DNA from: Thermoplasmatales archaeon
Lineage (GTDB): Archaea > Thermoplasmatota > Thermoplasmata > Thermoplasmatales > Thermoplasmataceae
DNA: 64,000 nucleotides
Assembly: GCA_014874365.1 (NCBI GenBank)
Contig: JACWAH010000007.1
Location: 42,358-106,357 of the forward strand
Direction: 5' to 3'
Position 1 is the first letter of the stretch. The number at the start of each line of letters is the position of its first letter. This document shows positions 56,638-64,000 of the stretch, piece after piece. The notes under the pieces were generated by a model, which had not been told where the DNA came from, did no database searches, and worked only from the letters and a program-made list of their open reading frames with translations. Position numbers and translations under genes: made by a program.

Positions 56638-56657
56638 CCTGGATAGGACTATCCAGG
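56638..56657. terminator. Palindrome after the hemerythrin gene, possible terminator or operator
   Basis: Perfect 9-bp arms CCTGGATAG and CTATCCAGG around two bases, 13 nt beyond the stop of the minus-strand hemerythrin gene. As RNA it would form an 8-bp stem with a GGAC/GTCC loop. It may end that transcript or bind a dimeric protein. Confidence 0.35.
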
Positions 56658-56670
56658 TTTCCAGGCACTT

Positions 56671-57147
56671 TTAATGAGATGAAGTACCTGTGATCTCTGG
56701 AGTACTTTCTTTCAGGCTGTTAGTCATGAGATCCCCCGCTGCTGATGCGGCTGGGTAAAGTACCTCTTCCTCGACCTCTATGTGGTGTTTCAGTTCCATG
56801 ACGAGCTCCTGCGCCTTTTGGTTAACAGTTCCCTCGAGTTTACTTATCCTGTCCAGTATCTTTTCGATCTGTCTGTGCTCGCCAAGCATGGTCTGGTACT
56901 CCGCTCGAAAACCGTCTCTTGCTGAATATGGCTTAAAAGTCCGGGATACCTGGTCCGGCCTAATCCTGCTTCCTAGATACTTCAGCAGAGGGATGACCGT
57001 TACTTCCTCTTTTTCAAGATGCGAGCCGAACTTTCCCATTGCTTCCTTAAAGTTCTTACCAAGTTCACCATCGCATGTCGAAAATCCCTGTATCTTCTCG
57101 AGCAACTCCGCATGTTCCCTATCCAGAAAAGATAATTTTTCTTTCAT
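56671..57147 (-). CDS. Hemerythrin-like diiron protein 1
   Basis: 158 aa four-helix bundle. Ligand-type residues: DREHAELLE (helix 1), GSHLEKEEVTVIP (HxxxE), GEHRQIEKIL, HHIEVEEEVLYP (HxxxE/E). Hemerythrin HHE domains bind a diiron site and O2, NO or iron. First of the hemerythrin-like genes in this region. The last 25 residues are unstructured. Confidence 0.88.
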   Translation of the reverse strand: MKEKLSFLDREHAELLEKIQGFSTCDGELGKNFKEAMGKFGSHLEKEEVTVIPLLKYLGSRIRPDQVSRTFKPYSARDGFRAEYQTMLGEHRQIEKILDRISKLEGTVNQKAQELVMELKHHIEVEEEVLYPAASAAGDLMTNSLKESTPEITGTSSH

Positions 57148-57500
57148 GCAACGAACAGTACAGGTGATCTAATCTCCTTAATCCCAAAGCTTTTAGGTCG
57201 TTCACAAGAGTGGCATAATTTGCACGGGTCAAACACGAGTGTGTTTGCCAGTTAGTTTACGACACTTAGACCTTTCCAATTTTCCTGATGCCATAAGGGA
57301 TTCCCACAAAAGTTTCCAGGCAATTTGTTCAAAATTGACTACGCCCGCTTGTGCCTATGTGCGATCCGAGGCTTTCTGATGATCATTTAAATCCATCCCA
57401 GGAAGTAGCGGGCACTTCTGTGAGTGCGGTCCACTGCCTGGGTTGAACAGTTTCAGGAGATCAATATTCCAGGAATGGAAGATCAGCAGGATTGGAATAC

Positions 57501-58005
57501 TTAACTTCCCATGAGCAATTTCCTGAATTCACTTTCCATTAAAGGAAGATTTTCCCAGAATCTCGAGACCAGCCTCTGCTCTTCTTCGGGAAGGTAAGAG
57601 TCAATAAGCCAGAAAAGGGCATTCTACTCCTTGAAGTCATGTATTAGCAGGATCCGAGCGATTGTTTGCCCCTTGGCATAAAGCACAACAGGCGTGACCC
57701 CATTTCGACATGAGCCTCGGCTATGTTCTGCCTGCTTATCAGCTTCTTCCCTCCGTTATCACACGAATTAGCATATCAAATGCCAAGCGCTTCCTCAGGC
57801 AAGGCCTCAATACCAGTATAAAAATTTCGTCCTCCAGTGAAAAATGTACGCAATTGAATATCCTACATGCTTCGGGAAGTTCCCAATCTCAGTATTATTG
57901 TCAAAGTAACCTTCGGCAAGTTCAACTGTCTCGACGTGGTGGTCCAACCGGAGTAAAGCCGCTATAGATCCCCTGAATACTGGGCTGTCCTTTAACCCAA
58001 TGCTG
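57501..58005 (-). pseudogene. Decayed hemerythrin-like gene
   Basis: Pieces in shifting frames: LRLDHHVETVELAEGYFDNN near 57930, LISRQNIAEAHVEMGSRLL near 57720, then LLIHDFKE, TAG, ALFWLIDSYLPEEEQRLVSR and FWENLPLMESEFRKLLMGS to the stop at 57501. The order of His-rich helices fits a hemerythrin-family protein of about 160 aa. Several stops and frame changes make it dead. The rest of 57148-58119 holds no gene that I can see. Confidence 0.55.
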
Positions 58006-58119
58006 TGGGCATGGATTTTTCGTTATATACAAACTGCATTGCGAAGTATTCAACCGTTAGCGAATCTCGGGAATGAACATCCGTGATCAAGTTTATCCAT
58101 TAACAGGTATTGATTCAGT

Positions 58120-58551
58120 GTGGGAGAAATCGATGTCAGAAACTACATGACTTTCGACCATCAGGAAACCGATGACCTGATTACAGGCATCATAAATTCA
58201 AGAGGGAAGATTGATCTCAAGGCTGCATCCAGAATAGGCGAAATGTTGAGGCGCCACATCTTCATCGAGGAGACGATTCTTTTTCCAGTGCTCCCCCAGA
58301 AACTGGCAGATGATGTGGAATACCTTGAGCAGGAGCACGGGAGAGTTTTCAGGATTCTCAGGCAGATATCATTGGAAGAAGACGAAAACATTGCAAGAGA
58401 ATTGTACTCAGATCTCCTTCAAATGCTGCTGGAACACAACTCGTATGAGGAATCCTACATCTATGACAGTTACCAGTCCCTTACGGCGGATTCCATTGGC
58501 GGTATATCCGGGCCCGATGAGAACTGGGAGTGCGCGAGGGAAGCTCCCTGA
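58120..58551 (+). CDS. Hemerythrin-like diiron protein 2
   Basis: 143 aa, GTG start. Ligand-type motifs: TFDHQETDDLI, RRHIFIEETILFPVL (HxxxE), QEHGRVFRIL, LEHNSYEESYIYDSY. Only this hemerythrin gene lies on the plus strand, so it is a separate transcription unit. Last 20 residues are variable. Confidence 0.85.
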   Translation: MGEIDVRNYMTFDHQETDDLITGIINSRGKIDLKAASRIGEMLRRHIFIEETILFPVLPQKLADDVEYLEQEHGRVFRILRQISLEEDENIARELYSDLLQMLLEHNSYEESYIYDSYQSLTADSIGGISGPDENWECAREAP

Positions 58552-58595
58552 CCCTTAAGACAGGTATTTTCAACGGGAACTCTCCGGTTAATATC

Positions 58596-59402
58596 TTAGA
58601 TCAGTAACCAACCCAGGTGCAGGATGACCACGGCCAGCACGGTGACTATGCTCCAGAGAGATGATATGATTCCCACCTTCTTCATGGAGAGTTTCCTGGC
58701 GGGGAAATAGGATAGTTCCGCAAAAATTGCTATCGCAAGTAATACAAAATATTCTACAGAAAGAGTGCCCGTTGAAATAAAGAGAACTAAGGCTGATCCC
58801 AGCATCAGAAGCATGCCGATCCTGAATCTTCGATCATTGAATCCTTCCTTTTCAATGCGCGAGTTGACTATCTGTCCTACGCTGACCACGATAATCACGT
58901 TCACCACCGAGATAAAGACAAATGCCTGGACCAGAGAGATTAAAACAACACCGTAGAACGAGCTTCCTAAAAGCACAAGCTGGGAAGTCACGAAGATCAC
59001 GGAAGCGGATCTTGATGCAAGATTTCGCTCCGGCAGCAGCATAAACAGCAGCAGATAGCCAATCCCTGCTACCACTGGAAAGAGGAATCCGAGGATCGGC
59101 AGGTATCCAAGCCAGATCTCGACTGCGACCACCGCAGAGAACAGGAAAACAACAAGCTTCTGCCAAAGGCTTAGGCCTGAACTCAAAAGTGAAAATGCTG
59201 ATCGCTTCCCAAGCTTCCATACCCTCAGCATTGACAGGAATGGATCATAGAGCGAGATGCTCGGAAGTGCACACAAGAATAACACTGAGCCTGCAATTGT
59301 CGCTTTGCCCGGGAGAACGAGCGACAGCAGGAGCACTGTTCCCCATGTGACAGTGAGCCCATGCTCCCTTGGAAATAATCGTGTCATGTTCATTAACAAC
59401 AT
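58596..59402 (-). CDS. YwiC-like membrane protein
   Basis: 268 aa with about eight to nine membrane segments. The N-terminus LFPREHGLTVTWGTVLL matches the PxEHG signature of YwiC-like proteins, and KRSAFSLLSSGLSLWQKL follows. In bacilli ywiC sits beside narK/fnr in anaerobic respiration loci; its biochemical role is unknown. ATG 59387 (MTRLFPREHG) is an alternative start. Confidence 0.75.
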   Translation of the reverse strand: MLLMNMTRLFPREHGLTVTWGTVLLLSLVLPGKATIAGSVLFLCALPSISLYDPFLSMLRVWKLGKRSAFSLLSSGLSLWQKLVVFLFSAVVAVEIWLGYLPILGFLFPVVAGIGYLLLFMLLPERNLASRSASVIFVTSQLVLLGSSFYGVVLISLVQAFVFISVVNVIIVVSVGQIVNSRIEKEGFNDRRFRIGMLLMLGSALVLFISTGTLSVEYFVLLAIAIFAELSYFPARKLSMKKVGIISSLWSIVTVLAVVILHLGWLLI

Positions 59403-59520
59403 TCAGGCAGCGAAAGCACCTCTTAACCCTGGTGCCTGAATACTTCGGGATAGGCCATGTTTCCATCCAAATACAGTAGCTAGCGAGCGCCTGCTTCAAA
59501 GTTTGCTTATATTTGAGAAT

Positions 59521-60027
59521 TCAGATATTGAAAGCATACCTATAACCGCTTTTCGTAATGCCAATCGTTTTCATATACCTGGGGAGCCCATAGGATTCTA
59601 TCACGTTAACGGCTTCCTTCAGAGTATCTTTGATGTCCTCTGATGGCACGGTTCTCCACCTTGGAAACACTAGATCCTCTTCCTTGTCGTTGTGTTCCTC
59701 CAGAAGCCTGAAATAAAGCGGTAAACGTTCGCCATAAAGCTTGGTTTCGCCTGTTTCAGACCATTTGACAAGGTTCAGGAACAGCGTGTCGATGAGTCTG
59801 TGATCGGCAATTATCTGGTCAACAAGGCGGATGAACCCTTTGGAATCCTCCCCGGAATGCCCCTTCAAAACTGGAAAGAATATCTTCTCCTCGATCTCGA
59901 TGTGGCAGTTCTTCAGGTAGCCGTGGAATTCTGAGAGCTGAACTTCTCCCTTCCAATTAGTGGAAGCCTTCCTGATGTGCCTAATGGCAAGGTGTTCGAG
60001 CGTAAGTATCTCCGCCAGGTCTGCCAT
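59521..60027 (-). CDS. Hemerythrin-like diiron protein 3
   Basis: 168 aa. Ligand-type motifs: TLEHLAIRHIR, CHIEIEEKIFFPVL (HxxxE), ADHRLIDTLFL, EEHNDKEEDLVFPRW (HxxxE). C-terminal 30-residue extension after the bundle ends GYRYAFNI. Lies 57 nt after the NDH-2 gene on the same strand and may be read from the same message. Confidence 0.88.
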   Translation of the reverse strand: MADLAEILTLEHLAIRHIRKASTNWKGEVQLSEFHGYLKNCHIEIEEKIFFPVLKGHSGEDSKGFIRLVDQIIADHRLIDTLFLNLVKWSETGETKLYGERLPLYFRLLEEHNDKEEDLVFPRWRTVPSEDIKDTLKEAVNVIESYGLPRYMKTIGITKSGYRYAFNI

Positions 60028-60084
60028 TAATAGCTGAGATAGTCACTCCAATTAAAAATTATTGCCTTTCCTTTGGGCCATGAC

Positions 60085-61413
60085 CTAATTCCCGAAGTTC
60101 CGGAGTGAGCGCGAGCATGAACCCCCTCTCAGATATCTGGAACCATTTGATCTGAATTGAAAAAATGCCTCGAGTTCTCCTGCAATCATGGCACGCCTCT
60201 CCTCCCAGGTGAAGAGTTCTATAAGCGAGACAATGTTGAAGGCCAGCCTTGCAGCGACATTTCGCAGGGTGAACCCGCGAGGTCCCACAAATATGCCATC
60301 TTTGCCGAGAATAATCGTATGCCCAAAGTCCTGATACCTGAAGGGTTTCCTAACCTTGAATTCAGGTCTGACCATCCTGCCGAGCATTTTCCCCAGAAAT
60401 CTTCCTTCCTGGACTGCCACAGACGCATTCTCGGGCAGGGGTGTACCGCGCCTGTCCGGTATGTGAGCACAATCCCCGATAGCGAAGGCGTTATCGTACC
60501 CCTTGAGGTTAAGAAAATCGTTAACCATGATCCTTCCTGACCTTGGATTAAGGATATACGATGGCAGTTCAAGACCGGCAGTGTTGGGCTTTACACCAGC
60601 GGTCCAGATAATCTCATCGGCCTTGATTGTGCGGCCTGAATCAAGATGGATCACCTTATCCTTGATGCTCCTGACCCTGGCGTCTGTAAGAACCTTGATT
60701 CCTGCAGAAACCAGCTTTACTCTTGCCATTTCGGATACCGATTCCTTTTCCCTTGGAAGGACACGACCTGATGCTTCAATGAGGTAAATTCCTCTATCGT
60801 AGTACATACATTTTTCAGGGCTCTCTTTCTCGAGTGCCTGCTTCAGGCTCATTGCGGTCTCCACTCCGGAAAGCCCGCCGCCGATGATCGCGAGAGATGC
60901 GCCTTGATTCCGATCACGCAACTGCGTATTTCGGCATTGTGCCGCAAGCCGCACCTGCTCCTGGTTCAGGATGCGCGCATCTGCTGTTGTGCGTAGTGAA
61001 TGAGTCTCTTCCTCGGCTCCCGGAATACCAAAGTGATTTGTTGACGAACCTGTTGAGATAATGATATAGTCAAAGCTGATCCTGCCCTGGTCTGTCTCGA
61101 CGTACTGCAGATCAAGATTCACCTTTCCTGCCTTTGCTTGCACCAATTGAAAACCGTATTCCTGCGCGAGATCGCTTATCTTTACCGCAACAGTGGATGG
61201 ATTTATGGACCCCCCTGAGACCAGAGGGAGAAGTGGTGTGTACGAGATAGAGCTGCTGTCGCTAACCACCATAACGGACATTTCCTGTTTTGCCTTCCTC
61301 CGGGTATACTTCCGGAAGGCTTTCAAGAACGAAAGCCCGCCGAAGCCAAAGCCCAGGATCACTACCTTGATCTTTGCTTTCCCGTAGCACTCTTTCTGTT
61401 GCATCCGAATCAT
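60085..61413 (-). CDS. Type II NADH dehydrogenase-like flavoprotein
   Basis: 442 aa, two Rossmann domains: FAD motif VILGFGFGGLSFLKAF, NAD motif LAIIGGGLSGVETAMSL, then NAFAIGDCAHIPD. A C-terminal membrane-binding region includes LAFNIVSLIELFTWEERR. No cysteine pair of sulfide:quinone reductases is evident, which favours NADH:quinone oxidation. Start overlaps the upstream TPP enzyme gene by 4 nt (ATGA), implying coupled translation. Confidence 0.85.
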   Translation of the reverse strand: MIRMQQKECYGKAKIKVVILGFGFGGLSFLKAFRKYTRRKAKQEMSVMVVSDSSSISYTPLLPLVSGGSINPSTVAVKISDLAQEYGFQLVQAKAGKVNLDLQYVETDQGRISFDYIIISTGSSTNHFGIPGAEEETHSLRTTADARILNQEQVRLAAQCRNTQLRDRNQGASLAIIGGGLSGVETAMSLKQALEKESPEKCMYYDRGIYLIEASGRVLPREKESVSEMARVKLVSAGIKVLTDARVRSIKDKVIHLDSGRTIKADEIIWTAGVKPNTAGLELPSYILNPRSGRIMVNDFLNLKGYDNAFAIGDCAHIPDRRGTPLPENASVAVQEGRFLGKMLGRMVRPEFKVRKPFRYQDFGHTIILGKDGIFVGPRGFTLRNVAARLAFNIVSLIELFTWEERRAMIAGELEAFFQFRSNGSRYLRGGSCSRSLRNFGN

Positions 61414-63092
61414 CTCTCAACAATCACTTCTTCCGGACTGTACCCCACGTGCTCCTTAACAGTGGAGGAGAGATAACCGGTGGCCTGTCCAATAGTTACT
61501 CTCGGAGGCATGGGCCTTATGTCTGGATCGGTCATGGCTTCCAGCATAAACGGGCCATCGTGGTCAAGCATATCCCTGATCATGGATCTCATTTTCCCGG
61601 CGGATTCCATCCTGTCAGATTCAATACCATACGCTTTCGATATCAAAGAGAAGTCTGGATTTACAAGATCAACTCCCCACTGTGGGAAGCCGGAGACTTT
61701 TTGTTCGAACTTTATCATGGCAAGCTTGTAGTTGTTGAATACAACTATCTTTACCGGCACATTATATTTCTTGATGGTGGAAAGCTCCGTCATGGTCATC
61801 GCCAGTCCTCCGTCACCGATTGCAGCTATTACCTGCCTTCCTGCCGACATCGCTATTCCGATGGACCCTGGCAGGGCGTTACCCATAGATGCCAGTCCTC
61901 CAGAGAACATGAATCTCTGACCCGCCTTTGCACCAAAATGCCTTGCGATCCATACGGAAGTGTTACCGGTATCTGTTACCACAACGCAGTCTTCATTTGC
62001 TTCCTCTGAGAGAACCCTTGCAAGGCTCATTGGGTTGATGCCTTTTGCCTGCATGGATTCCTTCTCCTTCAGAGAATTTCTCCAGGATTCATTTTCCTCA
62101 TGGAATTCCTCAAAGAACTTCCTCTCCTTGCTCTTCGCATTCCCTGTAACCCTTTCCAGGAAGTTGTGCGAATCAGTGATCACGGGGATAGAGACAGGAA
62201 ACATCCTGTCAGGAGCCCTGGGATCGATATCCACCTGAATTATCTTCTTGCCCTTTGGGATGAATTTAGGATAGGGGAAAGATGTACCTATCGCGATGAT
62301 GAGATCGGACCTTTTGAAGGCATTCATTGCAGACCTGGAGCCGATCATGCCCAGTCCTCCCATGACTCTGGGATCGCTGTCTGGCATCACACCCTTACCC
62401 AGAAGCGCGTATATGATTGGAGCGCCTATCTTATCCGATAGCCTGCTCACCAACTCGTTCTCTCCGATGGTACCTGCACCGATTAGCATTACCGGGTTTG
62501 TGCTTACATCAATCGCCCTGGTTACAGCGGAAAGATCCGGCCTGTACAGGATATTGGGCGCCTCAAGCAGGAATGGTTCTGGTTCTGCAACCTTCCCCCT
62601 AAAGACGTCGACAGGCACATTCAGGTGTGCCACACCCTTCTCCAGCAAGGCCTCGCGGATTCCCCTGGCCACCAAGTAAGCTGCCATTCCCGGGTCGCTG
62701 ATCATCCTGTTGAATACGCTCACGTCGTCGAACAACTTGGTCATATTCACCTCCTGGTGTGCATTCTTTCCAACCAGGCTGGAATGAACCTGACCGGTTA
62801 TTGCAATCACAGGAGCCTTGTCCATCTTGGCATCGTAAAGCCCGTTGAGCAGGTGGATGGATCCAGGCCCGGAGGTACCAAAACATGCGGATAACTTTCC
62901 GCTATACTTGGCATCGTAGGAGGCAGCAAATGCCCCGGCCTCTTCGTGCCGCACCTGTACGTACTTCAATGAATTTTTGCGCCTTATTGCGTCCACAAAA
63001 GGGTTTATCGAGTCTCCTGGAATTCCATATATCCTTCTAACGCCACCTGCAACCAGCGAATCTACAATCATTTCAGCAACTGTTGAACTCAT
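61410..63092 (-). CDS. Pyruvate:quinone oxidase-like thiamine diphosphate enzyme
   Basis: 560 aa. TPP-enzyme fold: YGIPGDSINPFVDAI, catalytic glutamate in VRHEEAGAF (E50), GTSGPGSIHLLNGLYDAKMDKAPV, FAD/middle domain with IGAGTIGENEL, and GDGGLAMTMTELSTIKKYN with the Mg/TPP aspartate and asparagine. The HLLNGLYDAK block points to pyruvate oxidase/PoxB rather than acetolactate synthase. It would oxidise pyruvate to acetate and CO2 with electrons to quinone. A C-terminal amphipathic lipid-binding helix like PoxB's is not obvious. Confidence 0.85.
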   Translation of the reverse strand: MSSTVAEMIVDSLVAGGVRRIYGIPGDSINPFVDAIRRKNSLKYVQVRHEEAGAFAASYDAKYSGKLSACFGTSGPGSIHLLNGLYDAKMDKAPVIAITGQVHSSLVGKNAHQEVNMTKLFDDVSVFNRMISDPGMAAYLVARGIREALLEKGVAHLNVPVDVFRGKVAEPEPFLLEAPNILYRPDLSAVTRAIDVSTNPVMLIGAGTIGENELVSRLSDKIGAPIIYALLGKGVMPDSDPRVMGGLGMIGSRSAMNAFKRSDLIIAIGTSFPYPKFIPKGKKIIQVDIDPRAPDRMFPVSIPVITDSHNFLERVTGNAKSKERKFFEEFHEENESWRNSLKEKESMQAKGINPMSLARVLSEEANEDCVVVTDTGNTSVWIARHFGAKAGQRFMFSGGLASMGNALPGSIGIAMSAGRQVIAAIGDGGLAMTMTELSTIKKYNVPVKIVVFNNYKLAMIKFEQKVSGFPQWGVDLVNPDFSLISKAYGIESDRMESAGKMRSMIRDMLDHDGPFMLEAMTDPDIRPMPPRVTIGQATGYLSSTVKEHVGYSPEEVIVER

Positions 63093-63266
63093 ATGTCATC
63101 TGATCCTGATAATAGCAACAGGGGTACAATCAAAATCCCTACGCTCTTAGGGTCATTAAAATTGTGACGTTGATGAGCCATAGAAAAAAGCGGGAACTGT
63201 TTCCACCTTCAGCATGTGCTGTATAATATTGAAAATTAAAATGGCAAGGGAGCGCTATGATAGGAA

Positions 63267-63692
63267 TTAGAGGGGTTTCGTAATTTTAGATGCTGCGGCA
63301 CAGGCCAGTTCGAGCGCCTTGGATTCCAGATCCATGTGATCCTCAATACTGGTCCAGATATTGTATGCACGGCGGTTTTTAGTTATTTTTGCAAGGTTGG
63401 CATATTTATGGGCCGTGCTTTTTGCAGTCTCGTGTTCGTTCTTCATCTCAAGATAGTTGGACAAGAACTCTCTTGCAACCTCCTCAAGTCCCACAAAGTT
63501 GTCCGGGGCATTGTTCATCCCGGATATTACATGATCCAGCAGCGGTACTACGAGATCTTCTTCCTTTAGCACGTGCCGCTTTGACAGGCCCTGAAGCTCA
63601 ATAAAGCTTTGGTTGCTCCCCGGGCCATTGCCGTCGTATATTTCCTGAAACAATTTTGCCTCTTTCTGTTCATCGGTTTCCATTTTAATCAT
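63267..63692 (-). CDS. Hemerythrin-like or related helical protein 4
   Basis: About 141 aa from MIKMETDEQKEAK; the open frame continues to 63920 but that part overlaps the tRNA-Trp 3' exon and looks non-coding. Motifs GLSKRHVLKEEDLVVPLLDH (HxxxEE), KNEHETAKSTAHKY and IEDHMDLESKALELA resemble hemerythrin-type helices but are less exact. Same strand as the TPP enzyme and NDH-2, upstream of both. Confidence 0.6.
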   Translation of the reverse strand: MIKMETDEQKEAKLFQEIYDGNGPGSNQSFIELQGLSKRHVLKEEDLVVPLLDHVISGMNNAPDNFVGLEEVAREFLSNYLEMKNEHETAKSTAHKYANLAKITKNRRAYNIWTSIEDHMDLESKALELACAAASKITKPL

Positions 63693-63859
63693 GGATATGG
63701 AACATAACCAGCGATAAATATCACTGATCCCAAAAAAATTAGGGAAGCGTTCCCAAAAGAACGTGAATAGGCATTGCGTACCTGGAACAGTGCTGGGAAT
63801 TTCACAACCACCAGAAGCCTGATTTAACGTAACTACTGCTGAGAACCATTCGTCACAAA

Positions 63860-63999
63860 TGGGAGTACTGGGATTTGAACCCAGATCTACGGGTTTCTTC
63901 CGGATCATTGTTCCAGTCAATCATCATTACATCAGTTGACCCATAGAAAATCACGCCCTGACTGGAGCCCGCTAGGATGCCTGACTACCCCACACTCCC
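63860..63999 (-). tRNA. tRNA-Trp (CCA) with 67-nt intron
   Basis: Exons 63962-63999 (38 nt) and 63860-63894 (35 nt); mature length 73. Acceptor GGGAGTG pairs with TACTCCC (one G-U), discriminator A. Anticodon stem GCGGG/CCCGT, loop CTCCAGA, anticodon CCA. The intron (63895-63961) sits between positions 37 and 38, the canonical archaeal site, and must be removed by the tRNA splicing endonuclease. Confidence 0.93.
63895..63961 (-). ncRNA. Intron-encoded box C/D guide RNA
   Basis: Within the tRNA-Trp intron, D' box CTGA (63932-63935) is followed by C' box ATGATGA (63921-63927); box C is a degenerate GTGATTT and box D a degenerate ATGA (63905-63908). Guide TGACTGGA (63912-63919) pairs with TCCAGTCA across the 5' splice site, its fifth base from box D facing C34. 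Guide TCTATGGGT (63939-63947) pairs with ACCCGTAGA of the 3' exon with one G-U, fifth base from D' facing C39. This matches the known euryarchaeal arrangement for 2'-O-methylation at 34 and 39. Confidence 0.8.
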
Positions 64000-64000
64000 A

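Noticed and set aside
61374..62009. 211-aa plus-strand frame antisense to the pyruvate oxidase-like gene
   Set aside because: Product composition is unlike a real protein and the opposite strand carries complete TPP-enzyme motifs.
63693..63920. N-terminal extension of the 63267 frame
   Set aside because: It overlaps the tRNA-Trp 3' exon and reads as low-likelihood protein; translation from 63692 or 63683 is more plausible.
1..64000. CRISPR array or cas genes
   Set aside because: I saw no regularly spaced direct repeats and no Cas-like protein in any frame.

Overview
The window reads as chromosomal DNA of a thermoacidophilic euryarchaeon of the order Thermoplasmatales (Thermoplasma/Ferroplasma/Cuniculiplasma-like). 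Grounds: an archaeal exosome operon (rrp4-rrp41-rrp42-rpl37ae), archaeal DnaG, Sec61-beta, an archaeal signal peptidase, mevalonate 3-kinase of the Thermoplasma-type isoprenoid route, a futalosine-pathway menaquinone gene, cytochrome b plus Rieske respiration, TATA boxes about 25 bp before start codons (leaderless mRNAs), frequent TTG/GTG starts, and an intron in tRNA-Trp that carries a box C/D guide RNA. I infer the order, not the species.

Layout. 1-2361 (minus): exosome operon. 2911-7665 (plus): indolepyruvate:ferredoxin oxidoreductase, an MqnD-like protein and an aldehyde dehydrogenase homologue that has lost its catalytic residues. 7670-12095: isocitrate dehydrogenase, adenylosuccinate synthetase, urocanase. 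12112-16912: respiratory genes (cytochrome b, Rieske, a cupredoxin and its membrane partner) around tRNA-Phe. 17189-25527: tRNA-Pro beside a transposon remnant, radical SAM/SPASM protein, Fur, flippase, HisRS, stand-alone Lrp ligand domain, GMP synthase ATPase subunit, MDR reductase, ribulose-phosphate epimerase. 25619-33922: UbiB kinase, Hsp20, methylmalonyl-CoA mutase cluster with MeaB, CBS protein and GlyRS with an apparent CTG start. 33897-39930: complete suf Fe-S operon (sufCBDSU plus ferredoxin) divergent from a SufR-like regulator. 40011-47620: AAA+ ATPase, DnaG, an endonuclease IV-like protein, mevalonate 3-kinase, signal peptidase, LysE exporter, Sec61-beta, tRNA-Glu.

From about 47.6 kb the character changes to an accessory region with much gene decay: an Fpg/Nei glycosylase pseudogene, transposase (TnpB) tail remnants, a truncated SixA-like phosphatase, an AbrB remnant, a winged-helix regulator broken by a stop codon behind twin operator-like dyads, and a decayed copy of a reductase. 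Intact genes here include a two-domain retropepsin-like protease and an HxlR regulator.

The last 10 kb (53.9-64 kb) is the most distinctive part: thioredoxin reductase, an HTH_10 (bacterio-opsin-activator-type) regulator, three clear hemerythrin-like diiron proteins, a fourth weak one and a decayed fifth, a YwiC-like membrane protein, and a two-gene operon of a pyruvate:quinone-oxidase-like enzyme and a type II NADH dehydrogenase. I infer an oxygen- or nitrosative-stress-linked respiratory side branch that feeds electrons from pyruvate and NADH to quinone, with hemerythrins as O2/NO/iron handling proteins.
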